Source: Bradyrhizobium sp. AUGA SZCCT0176
Lineage (GTDB): Bacteria; Pseudomonadota; Alphaproteobacteria; Rhizobiales; Xanthobacteraceae
Length of the DNA: 64,000 nt
Direction: 5' to 3'
Assembly: GCF_018130145.1 (NCBI RefSeq)
Contig: NZ_JAFCMB010000002.1
Location: 434,001-498,000, forward strand
Part shown: piece after piece, positions 30,717-40,257 of the stretch
Layout: the number at the start of each line of letters is the position of its first letter
How positions within the stretch are numbered: the first letter of the stretch is position 1
Made by a program: the position numbers and the translations under genes
Notes under the pieces: generated by a model
The model's database searches: none
Told to the model about the DNA's origin: nothing
Seen by the model: the letters and a program-made list of their open reading frames with translations, nothing else

Positions 30717-31946
30717 ATGCCTATTGCTACCAGCAGACTCGCCATTGCCTCGGCCGCGTTCATTGCGTTCGCAGCCACGAGCAACGGCGCGCTCGCTCAA
30801 AAAAAATACGACAGCGGTGCCACCGATACTGAAATCAAGATCGGCAACATCATGCCCTATAGCGGCCCTGCATCCGCCTATGGCGTGATCGGCAAGACCG
30901 AAGAGGCCTACTTCAAGAAGATCAACGCCGAAGGCGGCATCAACGGCCGCAAGATCACCTTCATCAGCTATGACGATACCTACTCACCGCCGAAGACCGT
31001 CGAGCAGGCCCGCAAGCTGGTCGAGAGCGACGAAGTGCTGCTGGTATTCAATCCGCTCGGTACTCCGCCGAATTCGGCGATCCAGAAATATCTGAACAGC
31101 AAGAAGGTGCCGCAGCTGTTCGTCGCCACCGGCGCCACCAAGTGGAACGATCCAAAGAACTTCCCCTGGACCATGGGATGGCAGCCCAACTATCAGAGCG
31201 AAACGCAGATCTACGCGAAATACATCCTGAAGGAGAAGCCGAACGCCAAGATCGCCGTGCTGTATCAGAACGACGACTACGGCAAGGACTATCTGAAGGG
31301 ATTCAAGGACGGGCTCGGCGCCAAGGCCGCATCGATGATCGTCATCGAGGAGAGCTATGAAGTCTCCGAACCGACGATCGATTCCCACATCGTCAAGATG
31401 AAGTCGACCGGCGCCGACGTGTTCATCAACATCACCACGCCGAAATTCGCGGCGCAGGCGATCAAGAAGAACGCCGAAATCGGCTGGAAGCCGCTGCACT
31501 TCCTCAACAACGTCTCGGCCTCGATCGGCAGCGTCATCAAGCCGGCCGGCATGGAAAACGCGCAGGACATTATCTCGTCGCAATACCTGAAGGATCCGAC
31601 GGATGCGCAGTGGAAGGACGATCCCGGCATGAAGGCCTGGAACGCGTTCCTGGACAAGTATTATCCGGAGGCCAACCGCGCCGATGCGTCGGTGATCTTC
31701 GGCTATACCGTCGCCCAGGGTCTGGTGCATGTGTTGAAGGCTTGCGGCGACGATCTCACGCGCGAGAACGTCATGAAGCAGGCGGCCAACATCAAGAACC
31801 TCGAACTCGAAGGCTTGCTGCCGGGCATCAAGGTCAACACCTCGCCCACCGACTTTGCGCCGATCTCGCAGGTGCAACTGATCAAGTTCAAGGGCGAGAC
31901 CTGGGAACGCTTCGGCGAAATCCTCTCCGGCGACGTCGGCGGCTAG
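30717..31946 (+). CDS. ABC transporter substrate-binding protein, tandem paralogue 3
   Basis: ATG 30717 follows AAGGGAGA by about 9 bases and gives 409 residues, the same length as paralogue 2. The signal peptide ends A-L-A before Q-K-K-Y-D-S-G-A. The lobes and hinge match paralogue 2 almost throughout, with scattered changes such as F-K-D-G in place of L-K-D-G. This suggests the 2/3 duplication is the more recent. The 183-base gap before it holds a terminator and the likely promoter. Confidence 0.9.
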   Translation: MPIATSRLAIASAAFIAFAATSNGALAQKKYDSGATDTEIKIGNIMPYSGPASAYGVIGKTEEAYFKKINAEGGINGRKITFISYDDTYSPPKTVEQARKLVESDEVLLVFNPLGTPPNSAIQKYLNSKKVPQLFVATGATKWNDPKNFPWTMGWQPNYQSETQIYAKYILKEKPNAKIAVLYQNDDYGKDYLKGFKDGLGAKAASMIVIEESYEVSEPTIDSHIVKMKSTGADVFINITTPKFAAQAIKKNAEIGWKPLHFLNNVSASIGSVIKPAGMENAQDIISSQYLKDPTDAQWKDDPGMKAWNAFLDKYYPEANRADASVIFGYTVAQGLVHVLKACGDDLTRENVMKQAANIKNLELEGLLPGIKVNTSPTDFAPISQVQLIKFKGETWERFGEILSGDVGG

Positions 31947-31947
31947 C

Positions 31948-31972
31948 GCCGTTCCGATTAAGTCGGAACGGC
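31948..31972 (+). terminator. Hairpin just after binding protein 3
   Basis: GCCGTTCCGA-TTAAG-TCGGAACGGC is a perfect 10-bp stem starting 2 bases after the stop. The tail CTCTAGATT is not T-rich, so it may stabilise the transcript rather than end it. Confidence 0.55.
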
Positions 31973-31991
31973 TCTAGATTCTTGGTTTGAC

Positions 31992-32035
31992 GCGTTTTCT
32001 TGACGCGAACCGGTGGCCACTTCGCTGGAAAACGC
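31992..32035. repeat. Small intergenic inverted repeat
   Basis: GCGTTTTC (31992-31999) and GAAAACGC (32028-32035) enclose TTGACGCGAACCGGTGGCCA. I recognise this as a motif seen repeatedly between genes in Bradyrhizobium, but no second copy is in this window. Confidence 0.45.
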
Positions 32036-32079
32036 TCTAGTTATTCCAAATGCCGATCGGCCCATTGCGGCCTCAAGCG

Positions 32080-32111
32080 CCCCCGCGGCCCGCCCGCGGG
32101 GGTTTTCTTTT
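32080..32111 (+). terminator. Rho-independent terminator before glycerate kinase
   Basis: CCCCCGCGG and CCGCGGGGG form a 9-bp stem with a 5-base loop, followed by TTTTCTTTT. It ends transcription from the binding-protein array. Confidence 0.88.
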
Positions 32112-32169
32112 GCGGCGATTGGATGGATAACCGGTCTTCCATTCGCGATCTCTGGCTTGCCGTGAACCG

Positions 32170-33453
32170 ATGACCGACCGACGTCCCCTCCTGCGTGCGA
32201 TCTTCGATGCGGCCGTCGCAGCCGCCCATCCCGATGTGGTGCTGTCGGCGCATTTGCCTCCCGCACCCAGGGGCCGCGTGATTTGCCTCGCCGCCGGCAA
32301 GGGCGCCGCTGCCATGGCCGCGTCCGCCGAGCGATACTATCTCGACACGCTCGCGCTCGACCCGGAGCGCCTCACCGGCATTGCCACCACGCGGCACGGC
32401 CACGGCGTGCCGACGCGGCGGATCAGGGTCGTCGAAGCCGGCCATCCCGTGCCCGACGAAGCCGGGCTGAAAGCGGCCGACGACACGCTGCGTCTCGCGG
32501 CCGAGGCAACCGCCGACGACCTGTTGCTGGTGCTGCTGTCGGGCGGCGGCTCGGCGAACTGGATCGCCCCGGTCGAGGGCGTTTCATTCGCGCAGAAGCA
32601 GCAGGTGAACCGCGCGCTGCTGCGTTCCGGCGCGCCGATCGGCGAGATGAATATCGTCCGCAAGCATTTGTCGCGCATCAAGGGCGGCCGGCTGGCCCGC
32701 GCAGGCTACCGCGCCGCCGAAATCGTCACGCTGGCGATCTCCGACGTGCCGCACGACGATCCGTCCGCGATCGCGTCCGGGCCGACGGTGCCGGATCCGA
32801 CCACGCTGGCGGACGCCCGCGCGCTGGTCGCGAAGTACAATCTCGCCGTCGACGATGCGGTTCGGCGTGCGCTGGACGACCCGAAAAACGAGAGCTGCAA
32901 GCCCGGCGATCCCGCGTTCACGCGCGCGCGGTTCGAACTGATCGCGCGGCCGAAGGCCTCGCTCGATGCGGCGATCAGGATCGCACAGGATGCGGGCTAC
33001 GCCATCATCGGTCTCGGCGCCGACCTCGAAGGCGAGGCACGCGAGGTCGCTGCCGCTCACGTCCAACTGGCGCTGAAAGCGCGCAGCGAAGGCAAGCGCA
33101 CCGCGATCCTGTCGGGCGGCGAACTCACGGTGACCGTGCGCGGCAATGGCCGCGGCGGCCCCAACCAGGAATATGCGCTGGCGCTGGCGGACCTCTTGAA
33201 AGAGATACCGGACATTTGCGCGCTGGCCGGCGATACCGACGGCGCCGATGGCGGCGCCGGCAGCGCGAGCGATCCCGCCGGGGCCGTGATCGACCAGACC
33301 ACATTTGCGAAGATGAAATCGCTTGGTCTCGATCCCAGGGCCTATCTGGACAACAACGACGCCACCGCCTTCTTTGTGGCAACGGGCGATCTGCTGCTGA
33401 CCGGTCCGACGCTCACCAATGTCAACGACGTCAGGGTGATCCTGGTCGATTGA
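32170..33453 (+). CDS. Glycerate 2-kinase (MOFRL family)
   Basis: This 427-residue enzyme of the GckA/TtuD type phosphorylates glycerate with ATP. N-terminal features are A-A-G-K-G-A-A-A-M-A and the E-A-G-H-P-V-P-D-E-A-G segment, then L-S-G-G-G-S-A-N. The C-terminal MOFRL domain has L-S-G-G-E-L-T-V-T-V-R-G and G-R-G-G-P-N-Q-E-Y-A-L, followed by A-G-D-T-D-G-A-D-G. It may serve tartrate, glyoxylate or serine-cycle carbon. No hydroxypyruvate reductase or tartronate semialdehyde genes are adjacent. It appears to be an independent transcription unit, bounded upstream by a terminator. Confidence 0.9.
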   Translation: MTDRRPLLRAIFDAAVAAAHPDVVLSAHLPPAPRGRVICLAAGKGAAAMAASAERYYLDTLALDPERLTGIATTRHGHGVPTRRIRVVEAGHPVPDEAGLKAADDTLRLAAEATADDLLLVLLSGGGSANWIAPVEGVSFAQKQQVNRALLRSGAPIGEMNIVRKHLSRIKGGRLARAGYRAAEIVTLAISDVPHDDPSAIASGPTVPDPTTLADARALVAKYNLAVDDAVRRALDDPKNESCKPGDPAFTRARFELIARPKASLDAAIRIAQDAGYAIIGLGADLEGEAREVAAAHVQLALKARSEGKRTAILSGGELTVTVRGNGRGGPNQEYALALADLLKEIPDICALAGDTDGADGGAGSASDPAGAVIDQTTFAKMKSLGLDPRAYLDNNDATAFFVATGDLLLTGPTLTNVNDVRVILVD

Positions 33454-33637
33454 ATTTGGGCCGTGGTCCTTCGATTTGATATCCGCCCAGGCCGATGGCA
33501 TTAACGTTTTGTTGAGGACGTTCGCGGGAATGCACGAACAATTGCCGCCTCTCAAAGCTGCAATTCACCAGCCTCGTCCTTAATAGGACCCTCCTTATTG
33601 CCGGGGTGCCGCAAATCGCGGCAGGGGAACACGGGAA

Positions 33638-35779
33638 ATGGTGCATTCTTTTGCGGGACCTATCCGTCCCGAGCCCGCTCACTTGAGTGCGCGGCTCGAG
33701 GAGGCGATCAATCATCTGTCGCTTGGAATTGTCGTCTTCGATGAGAAGCGGAAAGTCGTCTTCTGCAATAGACGTTACGCGGAGATGTACGGGCTTTCGC
33801 CGGAACAGGTGAAGCCGGGCACGCCGACCAGCGAACTGATCCGGCACCGGCTGAAGCTCGGCCTGAAGGTGGCGGTGGCGCCGGATGATTACGTTCGCGC
33901 CCGCGTCGGACAGAACATCGCGCTCGACACCACGTTTCAGGAGTTCACCGACGGGCGGATCATCGCCTACACGGTCTACCCGATGCCCGGCGGCGGCGGG
34001 ATGTCGACCCACGAGGACATCACCGAGCGCGAAGAACTCCATGCCCGCCTGAAGACCCAGTACGAGCTGGGAAAGGAGCAGGAAGAGGCGCTGCGGATAC
34101 GAAACTTCCAGTTCGACACCGCGATCAACAACATGTCGCAGGGGCTGTGCTTCTTCGATGCCGACCACCGCCTGATCGTGTGCAACGACCGCTTCGTCGA
34201 GATGTACGACATCCCGTTCGGCCGCGTCGGACCCGGCACGCCGCTGACGGACATCGTCGACCTTCGCTTTGAAGCCGGCAGCTTCCCCGCGATGACCCGG
34301 GATGAATATCTCCATTGGCGTACCAATGTGGCGGTTTCCAACGTCGCCAAAGACAGCATCGTCGAACTGCAGAACGGACGCACCTTCAAGATCCGCCATC
34401 GGCCGATGCCCGGCGGCGGCTGGGTCGCCACGCACGAGGACATCACCGAGCAGCGGCAATCCGAGGTCAAGATCGAATACATGGCCCACCATGATTCGCT
34501 CACCGAACTCGCCAACCGGGTGCTGCTCAACGAACGGCTCGAACACGCCATGGGCCGCGAGGAAACGGTCGCGGTTCATCACCTCGATCTTGATCAGTTC
34601 AAGGCCGTGAACGACACGTTTGGCCATCACGCCGGCGACAAGCTTCTGAAGATCGTCGCCGAGCGCCTGTGCGGACTGGTTCGCGACACCGACACCATTG
34701 CGCGAATGGGTGGCGATGAGTTCGTCATCGTGCAGGCCCCGATCGCGGACCCGGCCGACGCAACGTCGCTGGCGCAGCGCGTCATCGGCCTTTTGAGCGA
34801 ACCCTACGACCTTGATGGTCACCAGGCCGTGATCGGCGCCAGCATCGGCATCTCGGTCGGACCCGGCGACGGCAACAGCCCCGACAAGCTGTTGCGGAGT
34901 GCAGACCTCGCGCTGTACCGCGCCAAGGGCGACGGGCGCGGCACGTTTCGCTTCTTTGAGCCGGTGATGGATCTGCAGATGCAGACGCGCCGCGTCATGG
35001 AGCAGGATTTGCGCAAGGCGCTGCCGGCGGGCGAGTTCGAACTGCACTATCAGCCCGTCGTCAATCTGGCGAGCAACGAGATCAGCGGATTTGAGGCCCT
35101 GATCCGCTGGAATCATCCGACCAAGGGCATGATTTCTCCGGCCGCGTTCATTCCGCTGGCCGAAGAGATCGGCTTCATCGTCCCGATGGGCGAATGGGTG
35201 ATCCGCCAGGCCTGCACCACCGCGGCGCAATGGCCCGGCAACCTCCACATCGCCGTCAACATTTCGGCGGTGCAGTTTCGCAACCCCGGCCTGATGCAGG
35301 TGATAACAGGCGCGCTTACCGCCTCGGGACTGGACCCCGCCCGGCTGGAGATCGAAATCACCGAGACCGTGCTGCTGCACAACAAGGAAGCGACACTCGC
35401 GGTGCTGCATCAGTTGCGGGAACTCGGCATCCGGATCGCGATGGACGATTTCGGCACCGGCTATTCCTCGCTGACCTATTTGCAGAGTTTTCCGTTCGAC
35501 AAGATCAAGATCGACCGCTCCTTCGTCAAGGACATCACCGAGAATTCGGGCTCGCTCAACATCGTGCGGGCGGTCGCAGCACTCGCCAATGGCATGGGCA
35601 TGACGGCCACCGCCGAAGGCGTGGAGACCAAGGAACAGCTCGACAGCATCGCGTCCGAAGGATGCACGGAGATGCAGGGCTTCCTGTTCAGCAAGCCGCT
35701 TCCCGCCCGTGAGATCGAGCGGCTGTTCCTGAACGGGAATGGGGCGAAGGCAATCGCTGGACGTATCGTCGCGGCTTGA
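33638..35779 (+). CDS. PAS-PAS-GGDEF-EAL cyclic-di-GMP turnover protein
   Basis: This 713-residue cytoplasmic signalling protein has no signal peptide or membrane segment. Two PAS-like domains (about 20-130 and 155-270) each end H-E-D-I-T-E. The GGDEF domain has an intact G-G-D-E-F at 358-362 and an inhibitory-site R-D-T-D at 349-352, exactly five residues before it. The EAL domain has E-A-L at 486-488, N-I-S-A-V-Q-F, E-I-T-E, D-D-F-G-T-G-Y-S-S and E-G-V-E-T. Both catalytic domains look functional, so it could make or degrade c-di-GMP according to the signal bound by the PAS domains. A GGGGAACACGGGAA ribosome region precedes the ATG. Confidence 0.93.
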   Translation: MVHSFAGPIRPEPAHLSARLEEAINHLSLGIVVFDEKRKVVFCNRRYAEMYGLSPEQVKPGTPTSELIRHRLKLGLKVAVAPDDYVRARVGQNIALDTTFQEFTDGRIIAYTVYPMPGGGGMSTHEDITEREELHARLKTQYELGKEQEEALRIRNFQFDTAINNMSQGLCFFDADHRLIVCNDRFVEMYDIPFGRVGPGTPLTDIVDLRFEAGSFPAMTRDEYLHWRTNVAVSNVAKDSIVELQNGRTFKIRHRPMPGGGWVATHEDITEQRQSEVKIEYMAHHDSLTELANRVLLNERLEHAMGREETVAVHHLDLDQFKAVNDTFGHHAGDKLLKIVAERLCGLVRDTDTIARMGGDEFVIVQAPIADPADATSLAQRVIGLLSEPYDLDGHQAVIGASIGISVGPGDGNSPDKLLRSADLALYRAKGDGRGTFRFFEPVMDLQMQTRRVMEQDLRKALPAGEFELHYQPVVNLASNEISGFEALIRWNHPTKGMISPAAFIPLAEEIGFIVPMGEWVIRQACTTAAQWPGNLHIAVNISAVQFRNPGLMQVITGALTASGLDPARLEIEITETVLLHNKEATLAVLHQLRELGIRIAMDDFGTGYSSLTYLQSFPFDKIKIDRSFVKDITENSGSLNIVRAVAALANGMGMTATAEGVETKEQLDSIASEGCTEMQGFLFSKPLPAREIERLFLNGNGAKAIAGRIVAA

Positions 35780-35792
35780 TCGATCCACCGCC

Positions 35793-35893
35793 GTCATTCA
35801 GGGGTGCGCGCAAGCGCGAACCTCAGATGTGCAATTGCACATCGGGGAATCTCGAGATTCCGGGTTCATCGCTGCGCGATGCCCCGGAATGAC
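35793..35893. repeat. Intergenic palindromic repeat, family C (copy 3)
   Basis: GTCATTC...GGGG and CCCCGGAATGAC ends with GATGTGCAATTGCACATC at the centre, itself palindromic. It sits between the convergent GGDEF-EAL gene and the MarR gene. Confidence 0.8.
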
Positions 35894-35900
35894 AGTGTAG

Positions 35901-36419
35901 CTAAAACTCCGCGGCGATCTTCGACAGCATATCGAGCAGCGCGACGCGATTGGCCGGCCCCAGCACTTCGTTGAGGCGGGCTTCATGCTTGGTGGCGACG
36001 AGCTTCTTGGCGCGCGCCAGCACCGCGCGGCCCTTGTCGGTCAGCATCAGGATGTGGGAACGGCGGTCGTTGGTCGAACGCATCCGCGTGCAGAGATCGC
36101 GGCTTTCCAGCGCGTCGAGCATCGCCACGAAATTCGGCCGGAGGATGCCGAGCGTATTGGCGATCTCGGTCTGGTTGCGGCCGGGATTCTTGTCGAGCAG
36201 CAGCAGCACCGAAAATTGCGCCGGCGTCAGCTGCAGCGGCGCGACGCAGCGCAGGAAATCCTCGAACACCCTCAGCTGCGCGCGCTTCAGCGAATAGCCG
36301 AGCAGGTCGGACAATTCGCCCATTTGCAGGGCGGCATTCTCCGCAGCGCCGTCGACCGCTTCCTTGCCGTGGGCGCGGGAAGGCTTGACGGCGTCAGTGG
36401 CCGCCTTGGAAACTGTCAT
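35901..36419 (-). CDS. couR: MarR family repressor, CouR type
   Basis: The 172-residue protein has an N-terminal extension of about 30 residues and a MarR winged helix (about 45-140). It contains L-T-P-A-Q-F-S-V-L-L-L-L, Q-T-E-I-A-N-T-L-G-I-L-R-P-N-F-V-A-M-L-D-A-L and the wing D-R-R-S-H-I-L-M-L-T-D-K-G. In R. palustris, CouR at the equivalent position is a repressor that releases DNA on binding p-coumaroyl-CoA. Here the gene is divergent from a Liv-type transporter and lies in the same kind of gene cluster, so I assign it as CouR by family and gene order. A 15-bp candidate operator lies between the divergent genes. Confidence 0.8.
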   Translation of the reverse strand: MTVSKAATDAVKPSRAHGKEAVDGAAENAALQMGELSDLLGYSLKRAQLRVFEDFLRCVAPLQLTPAQFSVLLLLDKNPGRNQTEIANTLGILRPNFVAMLDALESRDLCTRMRSTNDRRSHILMLTDKGRAVLARAKKLVATKHEARLNEVLGPANRVALLDMLSKIAAEF

Positions 36420-36488
36420 CGCAGGGGGCTCGCAATCCCGATAAAAAGGTCCGCAGTGGTCCGGGCCTTGAGGTTATGTTTGATAATT

Positions 36489-36503
36489 GTTATAGACTAT
36501 ATC
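36489..36503. promoter_or_regulatory. Candidate CouR operator 1 (couR / transporter)
   Basis: GTTATA-GAC-TATATC fits GTTATA-N3-TATAAC with one mismatch. An outer pair TTTGATA (36479) / TATCAAA (36500) extends the symmetry. It lies 70 bases from couR and 92 bases from the permease start, in an AT-rich island. Confidence 0.65.
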
Positions 36504-36594
36504 AAATGTCGGCTTCTTTCAACTGCCGATATCGGACCGCCGGCTAGCCCTTAAGGGTCGAGACCGGCGCGACGCGTGAGGGGGAGCGCCAGTC

Positions 36595-37635
36595 TTGAAC
36601 ACGACGATCATGCTGTTCCTGCTGCAGGACGGCATCACCAATGGCGCGATCTATGCGTTGCTCGGGCTTGCGCTGGTGCTGGTGTTTGCCGTCACGCGCG
36701 TGATCCTGATCCCGCAGGGCGAGTTCGTCACCTTCGGTGCGCTGAGCTACGCCATGCTGGCGACCGGTCAGGTGCCGGGCACGGCGCGGCTGGCGGTCGC
36801 GATGGGCGTCGTCGCCTTCGGCCTCGATCTGTATGCGGCACGGCGCTCGCTCCGCTTCAAGCTGGTGGTGCGCTCGGTGCTGCTCAACATCGTGCTGCCG
36901 GTGGCGATCCTGGCGCTGACCTACGCCCTGGCCGGTCCCAAAACACCGATTGCTATCAATATCGCGTTGTCGCTGCTGATCGTCGCGGCGATCGGGCTGT
37001 TTCTTTATCGCATCGCCTTTCAGCCGCTCGCGCACACCTCGGTGCTGGTGCTGCTGATCGCTTCGGTCGGCTGCCACCTCGCGCTGCAGGGCCTTGGCCT
37101 CGTGTTCTTCGGCGCCGAAGGCCTGCGCGGACCTGCGCTGTCGAATGCGGCGTTCACGGTGGGACCGCTGCGCTTCACCGGCCAGAGCATCGCCGTCTAC
37201 GGCCTGACCATCGCCTTCATCATCGCGCTGTGGCTGTTCTTCGGCTTCACGCTGATGGGCAAGGCGCTGCGCGCCACCGCCGTCAATCGCCTCGGCGCCC
37301 GCCTCGTCGGCATCAGGACCACGCTGTCGGGACAGATCGCCTTCCTGCTCGCCTCCGTGATCGGCGCGATTTCGGGAATCCTGATCGTGCCGATCACGAC
37401 GCTCTATTACGACACCGGCTTCCTGATCGGCCTGAAGGGCTTCATCGCCGCCATCATCGGCGGGCTGGTGAGCTATCCGCTGACGGCGGTCGCCGCCCTG
37501 GTGGTCGGCAGCGTCGAGGCCTTCTCCTCGTTCTACGCCAGTAACTTCAAGGAGGTCATCGTCTTCACGCTGATCCTTCCCGTGCTGGTGCTGCGTTCGC
37601 TCGCAGCCCCTGCGGTCGAGGAAGAGAAGGACTGA
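36595..37635 (+). CDS. ABC permease, LivH type (hydroxycinnamate locus)
   Basis: This 346-residue permease is longer than typical LivH because of an extra hydrophobic segment (about 60-120). It starts with TTG at 36595, with GGGGGAG about 8 bases upstream. It shows [14 protein letters not shown] and the [19 protein letters not shown] coupling loop. It corresponds in position to a permease of the CouPSTU aromatic acid transporter of R. palustris. The next gene follows after 5 bases. Confidence 0.87.
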   Translation: MNTTIMLFLLQDGITNGAIYALLGLALVLVFAVTRVILIPQGEFVTFGALSYAMLATGQVPGTARLAVAMGVVAFGLDLYAARRSLRFKLVVRSVLLNIVLPVAILALTYALAGPKTPIAINIALSLLIVAAIGLFLYRIAFQPLAHTSVLVLLIASVGCHLALQGLGLVFFGAEGLRGPALSNAAFTVGPLRFTGQSIAVYGLTIAFIIALWLFFGFTLMGKALRATAVNRLGARLVGIRTTLSGQIAFLLASVIGAISGILIVPITTLYYDTGFLIGLKGFIAAIIGGLVSYPLTAVAALVVGSVEAFSSFYASNFKEVIVFTLILPVLVLRSLAAPAVEEEKD

Positions 37636-37640
37636 CGGCG

Positions 37641-39410
37641 ATGACGCAACGGCTTCCCCTCATCATCTTCGCGATCGTCATGGCGGTGATCCCGTTCATC
37701 CCGGGCATACCGCCGTTCTGGATCGTGCTGCTGGACAATATCGGCCTTGCCGCACTGGTTGCGATGGGGCTCGTGCTGCTGACCGGCGTCGGCGGCCTCA
37801 CCTCGTTCGGCCAGGCGGCGTTTTGCGGCTTCGGCGCCTACACCACCGCCGTGCTGACCACCGCCTACGGCGTGTCGCCATGGCTGACGCTGCCGCTCTC
37901 GCTGCTGGTCAGCGGCATCGCGGCGGTCCTGCTCGGTATCGTCACGGTGCGGCTGTCCGGCCATTATCTGCCGCTCGGCACCATCGCCTGGGGCATCGGG
38001 CTGTTTTATCTGTTCAGCAAGCTCGAATTCCTCGGCCGCAATGACGGCATTTCCGGCATTCCGCCGCTGAGCATCGGCGGTTTCCGGATGCTCGATCCCG
38101 GCACGATCTATTTCGCAATCTGGTTCGCGGTGCTGATCTCGGCCTTGCTGACCATGAACCTGCTGGATTCACGCACCGGCCGCGCCATCCGCGCGCTGCG
38201 GCGCGGGCATATCGCCGGCGAAGCGTTCGGCGTACAGACGCCGCGCGCCAAGCTGCTGGTGTTCATCTACGCGGCGGTGCTGGCCGGGCTTTCCGGCTGG
38301 CTCTATGCGCACTTCCAGCGCGCCGCCAACCCGACGCCGTTCGGCGCACAGGCCGGCATCGAATATCTGTTCATCGCCGTCGTCGGTGGCGCCGGCTATG
38401 TCTGGGGCGCTGTGCTCGGCGCCGGCATCGTGGTGATCCTCAAGGAGATCCTGCAGAGCTACCTGCCGTATATTTTCGGCGGCCAGAGCCAGCTTGAGAC
38501 CATCGTGTTCGGCATCCTGCTGGTCGTGCTGCTGCAGCTGGCGCCCACCGGGGTGTGGCCCTGGTTGATGTCGAGGTTGCCATTCAAGCCGGCCCGCAAG
38601 ATCCCTGACACCTCGCTCGAGCTGCCTGCGCGGGTGCGGGCGCCGTCGACACCTTCGGTGCTGCTGCATATCGACAAGGCGCGCAAGCAATTCGGCGGCG
38701 TCATCGCCGTCAACGACGTCAGCTTCGACGTCGGGGCGCGTGAGATCGTTGCCCTGATCGGCCCCAACGGCGCCGGCAAGAGCACGACCTTCAACCTGAT
38801 CACGGGGGTTTTGACGTCGACCGGCGGCGCGATCTCGGTGCTCGGCACCAAGGTCGACAACGCGCCGCCGCAGGAAGTCGTCAAGCTCGGCGTCAGCAGA
38901 ACCTTCCAGCACGTCAAGCTGGTGCCCGACATGACCGTGCTCGAGAACGTCGCGATCGGCGCGCATCTGCGCGGCCATGCCGGCGCGATCTCCAGCATGT
39001 TCCGGCTCGACCGATCAGATGAAGCCCGATTGCTGGCGGAAGCCGCGCGCCAGATCGAGCGCGTCGGCCTCGGCGACCAGATCGACCAGCTGGCGGGAAG
39101 CCTGTCGCTCGGCCAGCAGCGCATCGTCGAAATCGCGCGCGCGCTGTGCGTCGATCCGCTGCTGCTGCTGCTCGACGAGCCCGCCGCGGGCCTCCGCCAC
39201 ATGGAGAAGCAGCGGCTCGCCGCATTGCTGCGCCAGTTGCGTGACGGCGGCATGTCGGTGCTTCTGGTCGAGCACGACATGGGTTTTGTGATGGATCTGG
39301 CCGACCGGATCGTGGTGCTCGACTTCGGCACCAAGATCGCCGAGGGCACGCCGGCTGATATCAAGACCAACCCCGACGTGATCAAGGCCTATCTCGGAGC
39401 CACCACATGA
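37641..39410 (+). CDS. Fused ABC permease-ATPase (LivM-LivG type)
   Basis: This is a 589-residue single chain. Residues 1-310 form a LivM-type permease with multiple membrane spans, including [14 protein letters not shown] and the [15 protein letters not shown] coupling loop. After a linker (about 315-340), residues 341-589 form a LivG-type ATPase with Walker [10 protein letters not shown] (374-382), [15 protein letters not shown] and [10 protein letters not shown]. The reading frame is uninterrupted across the junction. It overlaps the LivF-type gene by ATGA. Confidence 0.92.
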   Translation: MTQRLPLIIFAIVMAVIPFIPGIPPFWIVLLDNIGLAALVAMGLVLLTGVGGLTSFGQAAFCGFGAYTTAVLTTAYGVSPWLTLPLSLLVSGIAAVLLGIVTVRLSGHYLPLGTIAWGIGLFYLFSKLEFLGRNDGISGIPPLSIGGFRMLDPGTIYFAIWFAVLISALLTMNLLDSRTGRAIRALRRGHIAGEAFGVQTPRAKLLVFIYAAVLAGLSGWLYAHFQRAANPTPFGAQAGIEYLFIAVVGGAGYVWGAVLGAGIVVILKEILQSYLPYIFGGQSQLETIVFGILLVVLLQLAPTGVWPWLMSRLPFKPARKIPDTSLELPARVRAPSTPSVLLHIDKARKQFGGVIAVNDVSFDVGAREIVALIGPNGAGKSTTFNLITGVLTSTGGAISVLGTKVDNAPPQEVVKLGVSRTFQHVKLVPDMTVLENVAIGAHLRGHAGAISSMFRLDRSDEARLLAEAARQIERVGLGDQIDQLAGSLSLGQQRIVEIARALCVDPLLLLLDEPAAGLRHMEKQRLAALLRQLRDGGMSVLLVEHDMGFVMDLADRIVVLDFGTKIAEGTPADIKTNPDVIKAYLGATT

Positions 39411-40138
39411 GCGCGCTGTTGAAGGTGAGCGATGCGCATGTCGCCTATGGCAAGGTCGAGGCGGTGCGCTCGGTATCGCTCGAAGTCGCCGACAACGAGA
39501 TCGTCACCATCATCGGCGCCAACGGCGCCGGCAAGACGACGCTGCTGAACGCCATCATGGGCATCCTGCCGCTCACGGGATCGGCGGCTTTCGCCGGCGC
39601 TGATATGGCTTCCCTCGACATCGAGGACCGCGTCGCGGTTGGACTGAGCCTCGTGCCCGAGCACCGCGAATTGTTCGGCACGATGAACGTCGAGGACAAT
39701 CTGCAGCTCGGCGCGTTCCGGATTCCGAAGGCGATTGCGGCGAGATCGTTCGAGCGGGTCTACACGCTGTTTCCGCGGCTGAAGGAGCGGCGCAAGCAAC
39801 TGGCCGGCACGCTCTCCGGCGGCGAGCAGCAGATGCTGGCGATGGGCCGCGCGTTGATGGGCGCCCCGAAACTGTTGATGCTGGACGAGCCGAGCCTCGG
39901 CCTCGCCCCGATCATCGTCGCCGACATCTTCCGTACCATCGGCGAACTCCGCGCCGCCGGCGTCTCGGTGCTGCTGGTCGAGCAGAACGCGCAGGCAGCA
40001 TTGAAGATCGCCGACCGCGCCTATGTGATGGAGCTCGGCGAATTCGTCCTGAGCGGCCCGGCCAGCGACATTGCCACCAACGCGCGCGTCGCCGCAAGCT
40101 ATCTCGGCTTCACGCACGAGGGCGAGAGCGCGATTTAG
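39407..40138 (+). CDS. ABC transporter ATPase, LivF type (hydroxycinnamate locus)
   Basis: The 243-residue ATPase has Walker A G-A-N-G-A-G-K-T-T (37-45), signature L-S-G-G-E-Q-Q-M-L and Walker B L-L-M-L-D-E-P-S-L-G-L-A-P. It completes a transporter whose binding protein is encoded on the opposite strand just downstream (40258-41409). Together these should import p-coumarate-like aromatic acids. Confidence 0.92.
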   Translation: MSALLKVSDAHVAYGKVEAVRSVSLEVADNEIVTIIGANGAGKTTLLNAIMGILPLTGSAAFAGADMASLDIEDRVAVGLSLVPEHRELFGTMNVEDNLQLGAFRIPKAIAARSFERVYTLFPRLKERRKQLAGTLSGGEQQMLAMGRALMGAPKLLMLDEPSLGLAPIIVADIFRTIGELRAAGVSVLLVEQNAQAALKIADRAYVMELGEFVLSGPASDIATNARVAASYLGFTHEGESAI

Positions 40139-40160
40139 CGCTAGCACTGAACCCAACGAC

Positions 40161-40242
40161 GTCATGCCCGGGCTTGACCCGGGCATCCACGTCTATCTTT
40201 TGCGACCAAGACGTGGATGGCCGGGACAAGCCCGGCCATGAC
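40161..40242. repeat. Intergenic palindromic repeat, family B (copy 5)
   Basis: GTCATGCCCGGGCTTGAC and CCGGCCATGAC ends with CATCCACGTC/GACGTGGATG inside. It fills the space between convergent transporter and couP genes. Confidence 0.8.
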
Positions 40243-40257
40243 GGATCGAGTTGAGAC

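Noticed and set aside
33431..35797. A 788-codon open frame antisense to the GGDEF-EAL gene
   Set aside because: The sense strand contains four intact domains. The antisense frame has shadow-type composition and no start context.
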